The position numbers were made by a program, and so were the translations under genes. This document shows, in pieces, positions 8,715 to 17,388 of a stretch of 64,000 nucleotides of DNA. Within the stretch, counting starts at the first letter, position 1; each line of letters starts with the position of its first letter. The notes under the pieces were generated by a model, which saw only the letters and a program-made list of their open reading frames with translations, did not search any database and was not told where the DNA came from. The DNA comes from JAVBNT01 sp031551355 (GTDB lineage Bacteria > Vulcanimicrobiota > CADAWZ01). The stretch spans positions 124,001 through 188,000 of the forward strand of contig JAVBNT010000006.1 of the NCBI GenBank assembly GCA_031551355.1, given 5' to 3'.

Positions 8715-9543
8715 TTACAGGTTCCTCCGGATTTTTGAATGAAATTTTTCTTTTCGGGGAAAATATAGCGGCGATAAAAAAGATAACGGTAGAAAGCATT
8801 ACTATAGTAGCTCCGGAAGCCGTATCAAGGTAATAGGAGAGAAAAAGTCCGCCGACGGAGGATATAAGACCGAAAACTATCGCCAAAAACATCATTTTCT
8901 TAAAATCTTCGCAAAGCTGATAAGCAGCGGCGGCAGGAGTAATGATCAATGCCGAAGCCAAAACTATCCCTACTATTTTCATGGCAGCAACGATCGTCAA
9001 AGCCGTAATCGCCAGCAGCAAATAATAAAGCTGATTTACCGGAAGACCCATAATCTGAGCCACTTCCGGATCGAAACTGGCAAATTCAAGTTCCTTAAAA
9101 AACATCGCAATCAGAGGCAGAACAATGAGTGCCGCTACCGAAATCAGAATCAGATCCTCGTTAGTAACAGCCAGAATACTGCCGAAAAGATAACCCAGCA
9201 AATCGACATTGTATCCCTTGGCAAGACCGATACACAGAATACCAAAAGCCATGGTCGCCGAAAAAAATATCCCGACCGCCGTATCTTCCTTGATGTCGCT
9301 TTTTCTGGCAACGGTGCCGATGGAAAGAGCCGTAATAATTGAAAAACCCATTGCCGAAAAAAGCGGGTTAAGTCCTAAAATATACCCAAGGGCTACGCCG
9401 CCAAAAGAAGCATGGGCAATACCGGCCCCTATAAACGACATGCCGCGCAGCACGATATAAACACCGACAACCGAGCATAAAACGCCGATAATAACTGAAG
9501 CCGCAAGAGCTCTCTGCATAAAACCGTAATCAAGAATATCCAT
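8701..9543 (-). CDS. Metal ABC transporter permease (ABC-3 family, ZnuB/MntB-like)
   Basis: Integral membrane subunit of a zinc/manganese/iron importer, 280 residues with about eight hydrophobic helices. It opens with RALAASVIIGVLCSVVGVYI and contains the family sequences GMSFIGAGIAHASFGGVALG and VGIVLASALIITPAAAA. The start lies 3 bases after the ATPase stop with GAGGGTGA as ribosome site, so the two are translationally linked. No substrate-binding protein (ZnuA type) and no Fur-family regulator are seen nearby, so the metal cannot be assigned. Confidence 0.9.
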   Translation of the reverse strand: MDILDYGFMQRALAASVIIGVLCSVVGVYIVLRGMSFIGAGIAHASFGGVALGYILGLNPLFSAMGFSIITALSIGTVARKSDIKEDTAVGIFFSATMAFGILCIGLAKGYNVDLLGYLFGSILAVTNEDLILISVAALIVLPLIAMFFKELEFASFDPEVAQIMGLPVNQLYYLLLAITALTIVAAMKIVGIVLASALIITPAAAAYQLCEDFKKMMFLAIVFGLISSVGGLFLSYYLDTASGATIVMLSTVIFFIAAIFSPKRKISFKNPEEPVSENS

Positions 9544-9546
9544 AAA

Positions 9547-10329
9547 TCAATCACCCTCACAAACGACCATATGCGGAACTTTGCCGTGATGCAGAAACAT
9601 AGCCTCACACCCATACATTTTTTCCAGAGTGTCTGCAGTAAGAACATCCTGAGGAACGCCATGTATTATAAGCCTTTTGTTCAGACAGGCGATAGTATCC
9701 ACATAACTGGCAATCACACCGACATCATGAGATATCATCAGAACCGTCATATCTTCCGAACGCAGTTTTTTCAGCAGCTCATAAAAATCGGATGTATGCA
9801 GCTGATCGACTCCGCTCGTAGGTTCATCAAGGAAAATGATCTCGGGCTGTGCCGCCAGCGCCCTGGCAATAAATACCCTCTGCATCTGGCCGCCCGAAAG
9901 CTTACCCAAAGGCTTATCGGCTATCGACAAAATATCAACGCGCTCCATCATCTCCCGGGCTACGGCCTTGTCTTCTTTTGAAGGAGAATGAAAAAGTCCC
10001 AGGCGGGCATAACGCCCCATCAAAACAGCTTCCTTCACTTTTATGGGAAACTTTAAATCGACGGATCTTATCTGGGGAACATAGGCGATTTTATTGCGTT
10101 CACGTCCTAAATCCCGCGGCGGTTTGCCAAAAATTTTCACATCACCGGAAATATATTTCTGCAAACCCAGTATCACTCTGAACAGGGTGGTTTTACCGGC
10201 TCCGTTAGGGCCGATAATTGCCGTAAAACTTCCGGAAACAACTTTAAAGTTTATGTCCTCAAGAACAAGGCGGTCCTTCAAAACGACATTAACATTATTT
10301 AATTCAATTATGTTAGTACCTTTTTCCAT
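9547..10329 (-). CDS. Metal ABC transporter ATP-binding protein (ZnuC/MntA-like)
   Basis: ATPase subunit pairing with the downstream permease. Walker A GPNGAGKTTL, Q-loop VPQIR, signature LSGGQMQR, Walker B IIFLDEPTSG and switch histidine in MISHDVG are all intact. 260 residues, normal length. The ATG at 10329 has no obvious Shine-Dalgarno site; a TATGAT sequence 11 bases upstream could be a -10 element giving a nearly leaderless message. It diverges from the permease gene at 10480. Confidence 0.92.
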   Translation of the reverse strand: MEKGTNIIELNNVNVVLKDRLVLEDINFKVVSGSFTAIIGPNGAGKTTLFRVILGLQKYISGDVKIFGKPPRDLGRERNKIAYVPQIRSVDLKFPIKVKEAVLMGRYARLGLFHSPSKEDKAVAREMMERVDILSIADKPLGKLSGGQMQRVFIARALAAQPEIIFLDEPTSGVDQLHTSDFYELLKKLRSEDMTVLMISHDVGVIASYVDTIACLNKRLIIHGVPQDVLTADTLEKMYGCEAMFLHHGKVPHMVVCEGD

Positions 10330-10403
10330 TGCTACATTCTATCATAACAACATTGGAAGAGGCAACATATAAAACAATCTCCGGGAATAAAGGCGTTTCA
10401 ATA

Positions 10404-10432
10404 TTGCGGCGGCCGGACGGCTGGTGTATAAT
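10404..10432 (+). promoter_or_regulatory. Sigma70-type promoter for the ArsB/SLC13-like gene
   Basis: TTGCGG (10404-10409), a 17-base spacer and TATAAT (10427-10432). The -10 lies about 48 bases before the ATG at 10480. Confidence 0.65.
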
Positions 10433-10479
10433 CAAGCGGCCGGCAGAAAAATATAAACCGACTACCTATAAAAACAGCC

Positions 10480-11592
10480 ATGCTCAAGCAATTTATAAAA
10501 AAAGAACCGATACTGTGCCTGTCATTCATTCTGATGCTGATATCCATGCTATTTGTGACACCCGGCAAGGGTTATCTGGAATACATCAACTGGAAAACCC
10601 TTGTATGCCTGTGGGGACTGATGCTCTCTCTCAAGGGTCTTGAGCGGGAAAACCTTTTAAAAAACATCTCAATATGGATCGTAAACTACGCAAGGCAAAG
10701 CCGCATACTCCTTTTTACCCTTGTTTTCCTATGCTTTTTTGCCTCCATGGCAATGACGAATGACGTGGCCCTGATCGCCCTTGTACCGGTAACGCTGTCA
10801 ATTATCAAACTATACGGTCTGGAGAAATATGCCGCCCTGGTCATCGTGCTGGAGACGATAGCGGCCAATATCGGTTCCAGCCTGACACCGATAGGAAATC
10901 CGCAAAACCTTTATCTTTTCTCGTATTACCGGATTCCGATGGCGGATTTCCTCCTGACTACGGCACCAATCGTTATCACCGGCGGCTTACTGCTGTATTT
11001 CAGCTGCCTTGCGGTTCCTAAAATCAACTTCCTGACCGTGAAACCGGCACAAATACTGCGCAGTAAAAAAAGGGTATTGGCGGTATATCTATCATTTTTT
11101 ACGCTCGCGGTCCTGGCGGTATTCGGAGTTATCTCCTTCTGGCTGATGGCGGCCGTTATTTTTACAGCCCTGCTTGTCTACAACCGCAAGTTGCTGACAA
11201 TGATAGATTACAGCCTGCTTTTTACATTTATATTTATCTTCATATTCGTGGGCAACCTGGCTAATATTACTGCCGTAAACAGTTTCATTTCCGGTATGAC
11301 GGCAAAAAACGCGCTGCTGACATCAATTGTGACCAGCCAGTTTACCAGCAACGTCCCGGCAGCCGTGCTGCTGTCGAAGTTTACAAACGACGCCCAGGGA
11401 CTGCTGTCCGGGGTCAACATCGGCGGTATGGGCACACTGATCGCCTCAATGGCCAGCGTAATTTCCTATAAACTGTTTGCCGCCTCATACCGGGAACAGA
11501 ACATTTATTACCTGAAAATATTTACGGTTTGGAACCTGCTGTTTCTGGCCGTTTTGACGGCTGTGGGAATAATTGCTGCAAATATAAATTAA
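10480..11592 (+). CDS. ArsB/SLC13-superfamily ion transporter
   Basis: Polytopic membrane protein of 370 residues with about ten hydrophobic segments. MAMTNDVALIALVPVTL and the re-entrant hairpin SSLTPIGNPQNLYLF are hallmarks of the ArsB/NhaD/SLC13 (ion transporter) superfamily, and SQFTSNVPAAVLLS gives the second inverted-repeat signature. Substrate could be an anion such as dicarboxylate, sulfate or arsenite; motif evidence does not decide. No ars genes are nearby. No strong ribosome site precedes the ATG. Confidence 0.82.
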   Translation: MLKQFIKKEPILCLSFILMLISMLFVTPGKGYLEYINWKTLVCLWGLMLSLKGLERENLLKNISIWIVNYARQSRILLFTLVFLCFFASMAMTNDVALIALVPVTLSIIKLYGLEKYAALVIVLETIAANIGSSLTPIGNPQNLYLFSYYRIPMADFLLTTAPIVITGGLLLYFSCLAVPKINFLTVKPAQILRSKKRVLAVYLSFFTLAVLAVFGVISFWLMAAVIFTALLVYNRKLLTMIDYSLLFTFIFIFIFVGNLANITAVNSFISGMTAKNALLTSIVTSQFTSNVPAAVLLSKFTNDAQGLLSGVNIGGMGTLIASMASVISYKLFAASYREQNIYYLKIFTVWNLLFLAVLTAVGIIAANIN

Positions 11593-11648
11593 ATTGTTGG
11601 GACAATAAATACAGCGTAATCTATTAAAAATTTCCGAAAGGTTCATTT

Positions 11649-12191
11649 ATGCAAGATTTCAGCCATTTGTTCATGAATTATATCCTGCCGTTTCTGATGC
11701 TCGTCATGATTCTGGCTTATGCGGCAATGAAGGTGCAGGCATACGGCGGACCGGGAATACTGGCCGTCATATTTTTCACGGTGCTGTTTGGACCATCACT
11801 TTTATATGCGCTGATAGCCGACGACAGCAGCAGCGGTCTTTTTATGGGCTCGCTGATTATGGCGCTGGCGGTCGTTGCCATATTGGCATTTTTTCAGTCA
11901 AAAAAATCAAAAGCGGCAGCAAAAATAGTCAGGGAAATCGCCATAACAGGCATAGAAGATGAAGCGGCACCGAGTCTGATCATTTTTGACAACGGTACCA
12001 CACATCTCGTCAGCGAATGGTTTCCATGGGAAAATAGTAAAATCAGCGAAGAAACGCTTACGGAAGATCTGGCAAAACTGCTCAATATCAAAATAATCCG
12101 CACCGACAGGGAACGTTTTCTGATTATGAGCAGCGATGCAGAAATTTTAAAACAGATAATTTTATATCTTAGAGAGAAATCGAAGCAGTAA
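11649..12191 (+). CDS. Membrane protein of unknown function, two to three helices
   Basis: 180 residues: hydrophobic segments at about 9-26, 35-55 and 63-83, then a cytoplasmic-looking domain of about 95 residues (GIEDEAAPSLIIFDNGTTH onward). GAAAGG lies eight bases before the ATG. It precedes another membrane protein by five bases, so the two form a pair that may act together. I do not recognise the family. Confidence 0.7.
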   Translation: MQDFSHLFMNYILPFLMLVMILAYAAMKVQAYGGPGILAVIFFTVLFGPSLLYALIADDSSSGLFMGSLIMALAVVAILAFFQSKKSKAAAKIVREIAITGIEDEAAPSLIIFDNGTTHLVSEWFPWENSKISEETLTEDLAKLLNIKIIRTDRERFLIMSSDAEILKQIILYLREKSKQ

Positions 12192-12196
12192 AACCA

Positions 12197-12826
12197 ATGA
12201 AACACTTGATAGAATTTAGACACCACCAACCCTCAGCGAAAACGGAAACACTCAGCAATTTTCTGGCGGCAGGAATTGTGCTTGGTATTATATGCATGGT
12301 TTATTTTTTCAAGATAGGAATTGCCATCGTCGTCTGTTCGGTAATCCTGAATATACTGCAAACAATATTTTCCGACTCACGGAAAAATGCCAAGGGCATC
12401 TTTATCTTCCACGAAAACAGCTTCTCTTTCAGATCCGGCGGCAAGGAGAAAAACATCAACTATGAAGATATAATATCAATCACCAGAGAATTTTACGACG
12501 AAACGGTGCAGACTGCGAACATTACCCACACGCGTCCCAACGGCAACCAATACCGGATTTCCAGCAAAGGACAAAACGAAATAATTTTAAGAGTTGCCCC
12601 GCAGGAAGAAAAAAGCTATTGCCGGGAAATGGAAAAATTCAACAAAAAAGCTTACGGGATCAACCGCTTCGGCTTCCATCTGACATCAAAAATGCCGGAC
12701 ATTACCGCAAAAATGCAAAGTATGGAAGGCCAGGAACCTCTTCCCGGTTACACATTGGAAAAAGCAATATCAATGCTGCTACAGGAAAGCAAAATAACCC
12801 TGACCGACAACACGGAAGTAGAATAA
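12197..12826 (+). CDS. Membrane protein with PH-like (YcxB-type) domain
   Basis: 209 residues. Two closely spaced hydrophobic helices (about 22-58) are followed by a stretch FIFHENSFSFRSGGKEKN then INYEDIISITREF, which resembles the strand pattern of bacterial PH-like/YcxB domains (inference). The C-terminal half is charged and probably cytoplasmic. It begins five bases after the preceding gene with no ribosome site of its own, consistent with translational coupling. Function unknown. Confidence 0.65.
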   Translation: MKHLIEFRHHQPSAKTETLSNFLAAGIVLGIICMVYFFKIGIAIVVCSVILNILQTIFSDSRKNAKGIFIFHENSFSFRSGGKEKNINYEDIISITREFYDETVQTANITHTRPNGNQYRISSKGQNEIILRVAPQEEKSYCREMEKFNKKAYGINRFGFHLTSKMPDITAKMQSMEGQEPLPGYTLEKAISMLLQESKITLTDNTEVE

Positions 12827-12932
12827 AGCGGCTTTAAAGCATTTTTGATCAAATTTTCTTTAGAATTTACTAAAGTGGCACGACTATATTACATTGATTA
12901 CTAAGAATAACTTTGCCGGTACAGGTTCCATT

Positions 12933-12997
12933 CGGCAGCCGTAAACCTTTTTGGCAGGCGTTCTCCCGATGCCTTGCAAAAAGCTTCCCGTCAGCCG
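12933..12997 (+). repeat. Palindromic 3'-flank element, copy A
   Basis: Outer arms CGGCAGCCG and a degenerate CGTCAGCCG, inner arms CTTTTTG/CAAAAAG, and a core ending GATGCCTTG. The same core occurs in the opposite strand orientation at 18280-18361 and 21219-21285, each time downstream of a gene. Confidence 0.65.
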
Positions 12998-13408
12998 AAC
13001 GAAACACAAAGTCTTTGCTGTTTTATATGTGGAAGGCGCATGCGGCAGCAGGTGAGAATCCACACATTAAGAAAGTTCCCTGTTATGAGAGTTACTATAA
13101 ATGGAAAACACAGTAAAGCCCAACTTCAGACGTCTTGGCACCACGGGTAAAATAACTGCAGGGAAAAACGCATTGTATGAGTGGTAGATGTCGGAAGTCG
13201 CACAGTCGGATTAAACGGTTTCACCGAAAACATTATCTTGCGTCAGGTTGAGCGCGGGGGTAGCGTGGAGAGGTTCTCCATAGGAGAGGATGCGAGGGGG
13301 CGCGGAATTATAGCCCCCTTAATAACCTCTCCTTGGAATTCCCGTCAAATAACCGCTTTAAAGCATTTTTATTAATTTTTTGCAATTGAGAATCTCTAAA
13401 AACCTCTT

Positions 13409-13510
13409 TGTCATCCTCGCGAACGCGGGGATCCAGTATTTTATTTTATTGTAATCCCCATAAAATGGAACTTTTCTAAGGTGTGGATTCCCGCCGGCGC
13501 GGGAATGACA
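13409..13510. repeat. 102-base element with TGTCATYCYCGCG inverted ends
   Basis: The left end (13409-13435) and right end (13484-13510) are inverted relative to each other, each itself a hairpin of the GGATTCCCG..CGGGAATGAC type. This resembles the widespread dRS3-like intergenic palindromes. A single half copy lies at 22892-22918. Confidence 0.65.
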
Positions 13511-13540
13511 CCAAAAAACGAGTTTTTAGAGGTTCCCAAC

Positions 13541-13882
13541 TCATTTACCCGCCCCGGCAAGAAAATCTATATACTTCATACCAAAATCACTATAGGCCTC
13601 CAACACCAGCCTGAATTCCCTGCCGATCTGCGTCAGGGAATATTCCACTCTCGGCGGAACCTCGGGAAACACCTGGCGCTTTACCAATCCGCTTTCCTCC
13701 AGGGTGCGCAGCTGCTTGGTCAGCGTCGCCTGAGTCAAATCGGGCAGCATTCTCAGCAATTCGCCGAAACGCAGAGGGCTGCCGTCGGAAAGGTAATGCA
13801 GAATCAACATCGACCATTTGCCGGCAATCAATTTCTGTGAAGTAACATAAGGACAAATTCCAAACAAACATTTATTTTTCAT
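13541..13882 (-). CDS. HxlR-family winged-helix transcriptional regulator
   Basis: 113-residue MarR-like DNA-binding protein of the HxlR group, which often senses electrophiles or redox state through an N-terminal cysteine. That cysteine is present in CPYVTSQKLIAGKW; the recognition region is RFGELLRMLPDLTQATLTKQL and the wing is RQVFPEVPPRVEYSLT. The ATG at 13882 is preferred over a TTG two codons upstream because GGAGA lies seven bases before it. It is divergent from the cupin gene, with a palindrome between them that is the likely operator. Confidence 0.9.
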   Translation of the reverse strand: MKNKCLFGICPYVTSQKLIAGKWSMLILHYLSDGSPLRFGELLRMLPDLTQATLTKQLRTLEESGLVKRQVFPEVPPRVEYSLTQIGREFRLVLEAYSDFGMKYIDFLAGAGK

Positions 13883-13896
13883 TGGCAAATCTCCAA

Positions 13897-13916
13897 TAGT
13901 ATCTTTTAATATACTA
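13897..13916. promoter_or_regulatory. Candidate HxlR operator
   Basis: A perfect 6-base inverted repeat TAGTAT/ATACTA with an 8-base spacer lies 15 bases upstream of the regulator start, in the space shared with the divergent cupin gene. Operator function is inferred from position and symmetry. Confidence 0.5.
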
Positions 13917-14042
13917 ACAATAACAAAAAATCGTACTTTATTTTTTTATCTTAAGGTGATATATTTATTGTAACATCAAATTTACGAGCAGTAAATACGT
14001 AAAAAATGGCAAAAGCCTATTATGAAAAGGGAGGCATTGAGG

Positions 14043-14489
14043 ATGAAAGAATTTCAGGTAAAAAATATCAACAACATTGAGGCGCAGGTCACAAACAGAG
14101 GAGGCGGCAACGAGTTCGCGGTAAAACAGATCTCGGATCCGGCGGTTATGCAAAAATGCTCGGCGGCTTTTGTAGAGGTAAAACCCGGCGACTTCGCCTA
14201 CGGTTACCACTATCATGAAACGGTTGAGGAAATATTTTATATCATCAGCGGTGAAGGCACCTTACGCTCCATCAAGGGTGATATTCCCGTAAAAGCCGGA
14301 GACGCCATCTCCTTCCCCACCGGTGAAGGCGGAGTCCACGTGCTGAGGAACACCTCGGCGACGGAAAAGCTCGTGTATCTTGATTTCGGCACCAGAGGCG
14401 AATGTGAAATAGCCCACCTGCCGGACACCAAACAGATTATGGTAATCAGCAAAGAAGTTTTCGGTATTTTTGACAAACCGGAAAAATAA
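14043..14489 (+). CDS. Cupin-domain protein
   Basis: 148-residue single cupin barrel. Motif 1 is YHYHETVEEIFYIISGEG (His, His and Glu metal ligands) and motif 2 is GDAISFPTGEGGVHVLRN. Cupins of this size include small-molecule binders, isomerases and dioxygenases; no substrate can be assigned. The ATG at 14043 is used because GGGAGG sits eight bases before it; an in-frame ATG seven codons earlier lacks a site. It is divergent from the HxlR regulator, which probably controls it, and ends at a strong terminator. Confidence 0.85.
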   Translation: MKEFQVKNINNIEAQVTNRGGGNEFAVKQISDPAVMQKCSAAFVEVKPGDFAYGYHYHETVEEIFYIISGEGTLRSIKGDIPVKAGDAISFPTGEGGVHVLRNTSATEKLVYLDFGTRGECEIAHLPDTKQIMVISKEVFGIFDKPEK

Positions 14490-14500
14490 TAACAATGTAT

Positions 14501-14546
14501 GATATAAAAAGTGGCCGTCGTTTCGGCGACAGCCACTTTTTATATC
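14501..14546. terminator. Strong bidirectional terminator
   Basis: Perfect 15-bp stem (arms 14501-14515 and 14532-14546) with A-rich left and T-rich right flanks, serving the cupin gene on the plus strand. On the minus strand it overlaps the stop codon of the next gene. Confidence 0.9.
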
Positions 14547-15597
14547 ACTCTGCATAATTTTTATCATAAACCTTAAGTAATACTATTTTCTGCTCTCTTT
14601 TACTACATCCTACATAAATACCTCTTTGTTCGCTGCCGAAAATCAATATCGTATGAGCTGAATCTTCTTTGCGGGAATAAGGCTCACCATACAATTCCAA
14701 TGCTCTCGCAAGGCTGTCATTTATACGCAGTCCTCTGAAGGTGGGTTGGCTATAACAGTGAAATTCCCAGATTATATCATCTCTGGTACTAATGTCTATA
14801 CCGTTGGCAAAATATTGATTGAAACCGTTGTATTCCGGATCCTGTTCTATTGAACGACGCGGAATAAGCCTTCTTTCATTACGCAAATCGGTTATATCCT
14901 CGCCTATTTTATAAGGTCCTACTTTAAAATCATCATCCGTCAAAGGATCTCCCGGTTGGGGGGTGGCTGAAGGTGTTGCTTTAGGGGACGGTTTGACTTT
15001 GGGTGCTTCTTCAACAACAATAAACCTGGGAAGCTCTACCGAATGAAAAGCCAGCCCCGATACCTTTTTTGTTTTTACATCGACAAATATCAGAAACCTC
15101 ATTCCCAATCCACTTTCGGAAGTTTTGCTGTTAAAATCCTTATCATAAGTTATGCAATCCGCATTCTTGCAGTCCATAATTTTACCGGAAGGATAAAGTT
15201 TTTTCACTTTTTCCAGAGAATCGCCGACATGCAGTCCCCTTGAAGTTGCTAATTTCATTTCTGTAGTCGTAAAAATGACAATTTTATCATATAAAACAAC
15301 AAACAGAGCCCCGTTAAATCGTACGACCTCTGCGGAGCAACTGAAACTAACCCTGGGATCGTGTTCAGGAATAACCTTATCTCTGAAGACCTTAATCCAG
15401 CGAGGCGAAGACAGGCTTATTTTCGAAACCTCAAGCGGTTTGCCGAAATATTTCTCCGCCAGCTGACGGTTCCAGGCATCGCCCGGCTTGAACGGACCAA
15501 TCGCATAGTCTTTTACCGGATCAAGCGGCTTAGCCTGGGCAAAGGCACATGCCGTAAATAGGATCAACAATAAGCCCGTAACATATATAATCCTCAT
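14545..15597 (-). CDS. Secreted YFGK-unit protein 1 (two units)
   Basis: 350 residues with a cleavable signal peptide (ending near FAQA, residues 1-22). Unit 1 (about 25-205) starts KDYAIGPFKPGDAWNRQLA then EKYFGK, contains ATSRGLHVGDSLEKVKKLYP, and ends in VDVKTKKVSGLAFHS. A Lys/Pro/Thr linker (KPSPKATPSATPQPGDP) leads to unit 2 (about 220-350) with DDFKVGPYKIGE and LRINDSLARALELYGEPY. This is one of eight adjacent paralogs. The GAGGAG site before the ATG is clear. Function unknown; the (G-x-x-V-G-D-S-x-E-K...Y-G-x-P) pattern faintly recalls SmpA/BLIP-like folds, which is inference only. Confidence 0.8.
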   Translation of the reverse strand: MRIIYVTGLLLILFTACAFAQAKPLDPVKDYAIGPFKPGDAWNRQLAEKYFGKPLEVSKISLSSPRWIKVFRDKVIPEHDPRVSFSCSAEVVRFNGALFVVLYDKIVIFTTTEMKLATSRGLHVGDSLEKVKKLYPSGKIMDCKNADCITYDKDFNSKTSESGLGMRFLIFVDVKTKKVSGLAFHSVELPRFIVVEEAPKVKPSPKATPSATPQPGDPLTDDDFKVGPYKIGEDITDLRNERRLIPRRSIEQDPEYNGFNQYFANGIDISTRDDIIWEFHCYSQPTFRGLRINDSLARALELYGEPYSRKEDSAHTILIFGSEQRGIYVGCSKREQKIVLLKVYDKNYAE

Positions 15598-15632
15598 AAA
15601 ATCTACTCCTCAGCATTACTTTATTGGAAAAA

Positions 15633-16865
15633 TTAATAGTCCTGATAATTGAAAATCCTGATTATTTCAATTTTTCGTGATTTATTATCCACAGAAACTA
15701 CCATGCCTTTTTTATCATTTCCATAGATATAATCGGTCCATTCTCTTTCTTCAATTTCAACATCTCCAAATATAGTTTCAATTTTTCCGGCAGCCTTTTT
15801 TATGATTTTTGTCGAGTAACCCTGGCCGTACCGCCTTATCATATCACCAATAGAATCACCGACCCTCAATCCTGCTCCGGTGGCTACGTAAGGTGATAAT
15901 GTTTCTATTCCCAAGATTGTATTTTCTGTTGTGAATAAGTAAGCAGTGCCTTCTCTGTTGGTAAACCATACTTTATAAATGGGGCTTCCTTTGTCTGTAA
16001 TACCACCTGTTTCAAAGTCATCATAAAAGTTACCCAGTATTTTTTCCGCTTTTTTAAATGCGGCGTCGTCATATTTGTCGCCGATTTCGAACGTACCTAT
16101 TTGACTTTCCGGCTCGTTCTTAATCTTTGCCGGTTTTGGGGTCGGTTTGGGAGTCGGTTTGGCCTTTGGGGTTGGTTTGGCTGCGGGAGACGAAGCCGCA
16201 ACCTTGGGGGAAGCGGCAGGCAAGTCAAGTGAATTAAACGCCAAACCCGACACGGTACGGGTCTTTTTATCTACAAAAACAAAAAGTTTGCGATCCTGTC
16301 CACCGCTCTGATTGCGAAAACAAATACAAAACTCCGGACTCTTCTTATCGGCAAGCAAATTTGTCAGAAAGCCGTCAAATTTTCCAGGTATTTTTTTGTC
16401 GGTCAAAGCCGTATCCGGGTATGCGGTATCCATCACAACAGAGGAATCGGATACGGGATAGATCTTCCGCAGCTTTTCCAGCGAATCACCAACGCCGAGC
16501 CCTCTGACCGTCTGGAGTTTTTTATCGGTATTTGTAATCAATCTGATTTTATTGTTAATCACGACAAATGAAGCCGACTTAAATTTTATGTAATCAACCC
16601 CGACGGTCCCGGGCTCCGCATCAACCGGTTCGGCAATAATACCGTTATTTTTATCAAAATCAATTGTATCCGGTTTGAGCTTTGTCTTACAGACATCAAG
16701 CGGCTTGCCGAAATGCTTCTCCGCCAGCTGACGGTTCCAGGCATCGCCTGGCTTGAACGGCCCAATGGCATAATCTTTGGCCGGATCAAGCGGCTTGGCC
16801 TGGGCAAAGGCACAAGCGGAAAGCATCGTTACCAGCGTAATTACCAGACAGATATTTTTGAGCAT
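15633..16865 (-). CDS. Secreted YFGK-unit protein 2 (two units)
   Basis: 410 residues with signal peptide MLKNICLVIT...CAFAQA. Unit 1 (about 25-220) has YAIGPFKPGDAWNRQLAEKH then FGKPL, VRGLGVGDSLEKLRKIYP and FVDKKTRTVSGLAFNSLDLP. A KPTPKPTPKP linker is followed by unit 2 (about 265-410): GTFEIGDKYDDAAFKKAEK, GAGLRVGDSIGDMIRRYGQGY and a C-terminal YGNDKKGMVVSVDN. It is nearly identical over long stretches to the N-terminal part of the gene at 17385-18227, so duplication is recent. It is 35 bases upstream of paralog 1 with its own AAGGAG site. Confidence 0.8.
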   Translation of the reverse strand: MLKNICLVITLVTMLSACAFAQAKPLDPAKDYAIGPFKPGDAWNRQLAEKHFGKPLDVCKTKLKPDTIDFDKNNGIIAEPVDAEPGTVGVDYIKFKSASFVVINNKIRLITNTDKKLQTVRGLGVGDSLEKLRKIYPVSDSSVVMDTAYPDTALTDKKIPGKFDGFLTNLLADKKSPEFCICFRNQSGGQDRKLFVFVDKKTRTVSGLAFNSLDLPAASPKVAASSPAAKPTPKAKPTPKPTPKPAKIKNEPESQIGTFEIGDKYDDAAFKKAEKILGNFYDDFETGGITDKGSPIYKVWFTNREGTAYLFTTENTILGIETLSPYVATGAGLRVGDSIGDMIRRYGQGYSTKIIKKAAGKIETIFGDVEIEEREWTDYIYGNDKKGMVVSVDNKSRKIEIIRIFNYQDY

Positions 16866-16932
16866 TTTCTTTCTCCTTATTTATATATAACGCTGCACAA
16901 CGTGCAAAATATTCCAATCCTGCCTGCACTCA

Positions 16933-17388
16933 CTATTTGTTTACAAAAAAATCATCCTCAAAATGTATGGTAACTACTCTTTGACTAGATTTATTAATCA
17001 CAAATATAATGTCTTTAACCACGCCAGAGTCTTCTCCGCGCCCAAAGTATAAATAAAAGGAAGAGTTTTTATCTTCTCTCTTATAGGGCTGTCCGTACAA
17101 TTCCATTACTTTTTCAAAACGGTCGCCAATTTTGATACCTCTGGCCGTCGATAAGCCGGAGGATTTTCCACCCCTGGATTCCATTTTCATATAATAAATT
17201 TTTTCCTCACATGTAGCTACAACGCCCCAATTATACTCATAATTCATCTCTTTTCCGTCTTTAGAGCGTCCCCATATTTCTGGCTCAAGAAGTAGCTCGC
17301 CAAAATATTTTTCGGCTTCTTCAGCATCTTCCAATACGAAATAATCCCCCATTTTATACGGTCCTACTTTAAAATCATCATCCGTCAA
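16933..17388 (-). pseudogene. C-terminal unit of YFGK-unit protein 3, separated by a frameshift
   Basis: This frame encodes only the second unit (DDDFKVGPYKMGDYFVLED, STARGIKIGDRFEKVMELYG) with no signal peptide and no ribosome site. Its first codon is a TTG that, in paralog 1, is simply the Leu of GDPLTDDDF. Reading upstream in this frame gives the expected Pro/Lys/Thr linker (KPTPKAKPTPKTTP), while the preceding gene reads the same bases in another frame. It is therefore the detached tail of the gene at 17385-18227. Reading it as an independent gene is unlikely unless ribosomes re-initiate or shift. Confidence 0.75.

Larger units (their letters stand above)
12827..13540. other. 714-base non-coding stretch with several repeats
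   Basis: No credible gene. A 16-base direct repeat GCTTTAAAGCATTTTT occurs at 12831-12846 and 13355-13370 and brackets about 510 bases. Inside are a palindromic element (12933-12997) and a G-rich hairpin-prone part (about 13250-13320, with GGAGAGG repeated). After the second copy comes a 102-base element with inverted ends (13409-13510). See the separate entries and findings. Confidence 0.6.

Noticed and set aside
8701..10329. Calling the ABC transporter a zinc system (znuBC)
   Set aside because: No substrate-binding protein, Zur/Fur regulator or operator is visible, so the metal cannot be chosen.
13045..13070. GGTGAGAATCC, similar to part of a cobalamin riboswitch
   Set aside because: The rest of the class core (GCCACTG region and flanking paired elements) is missing and no B12 gene is downstream.
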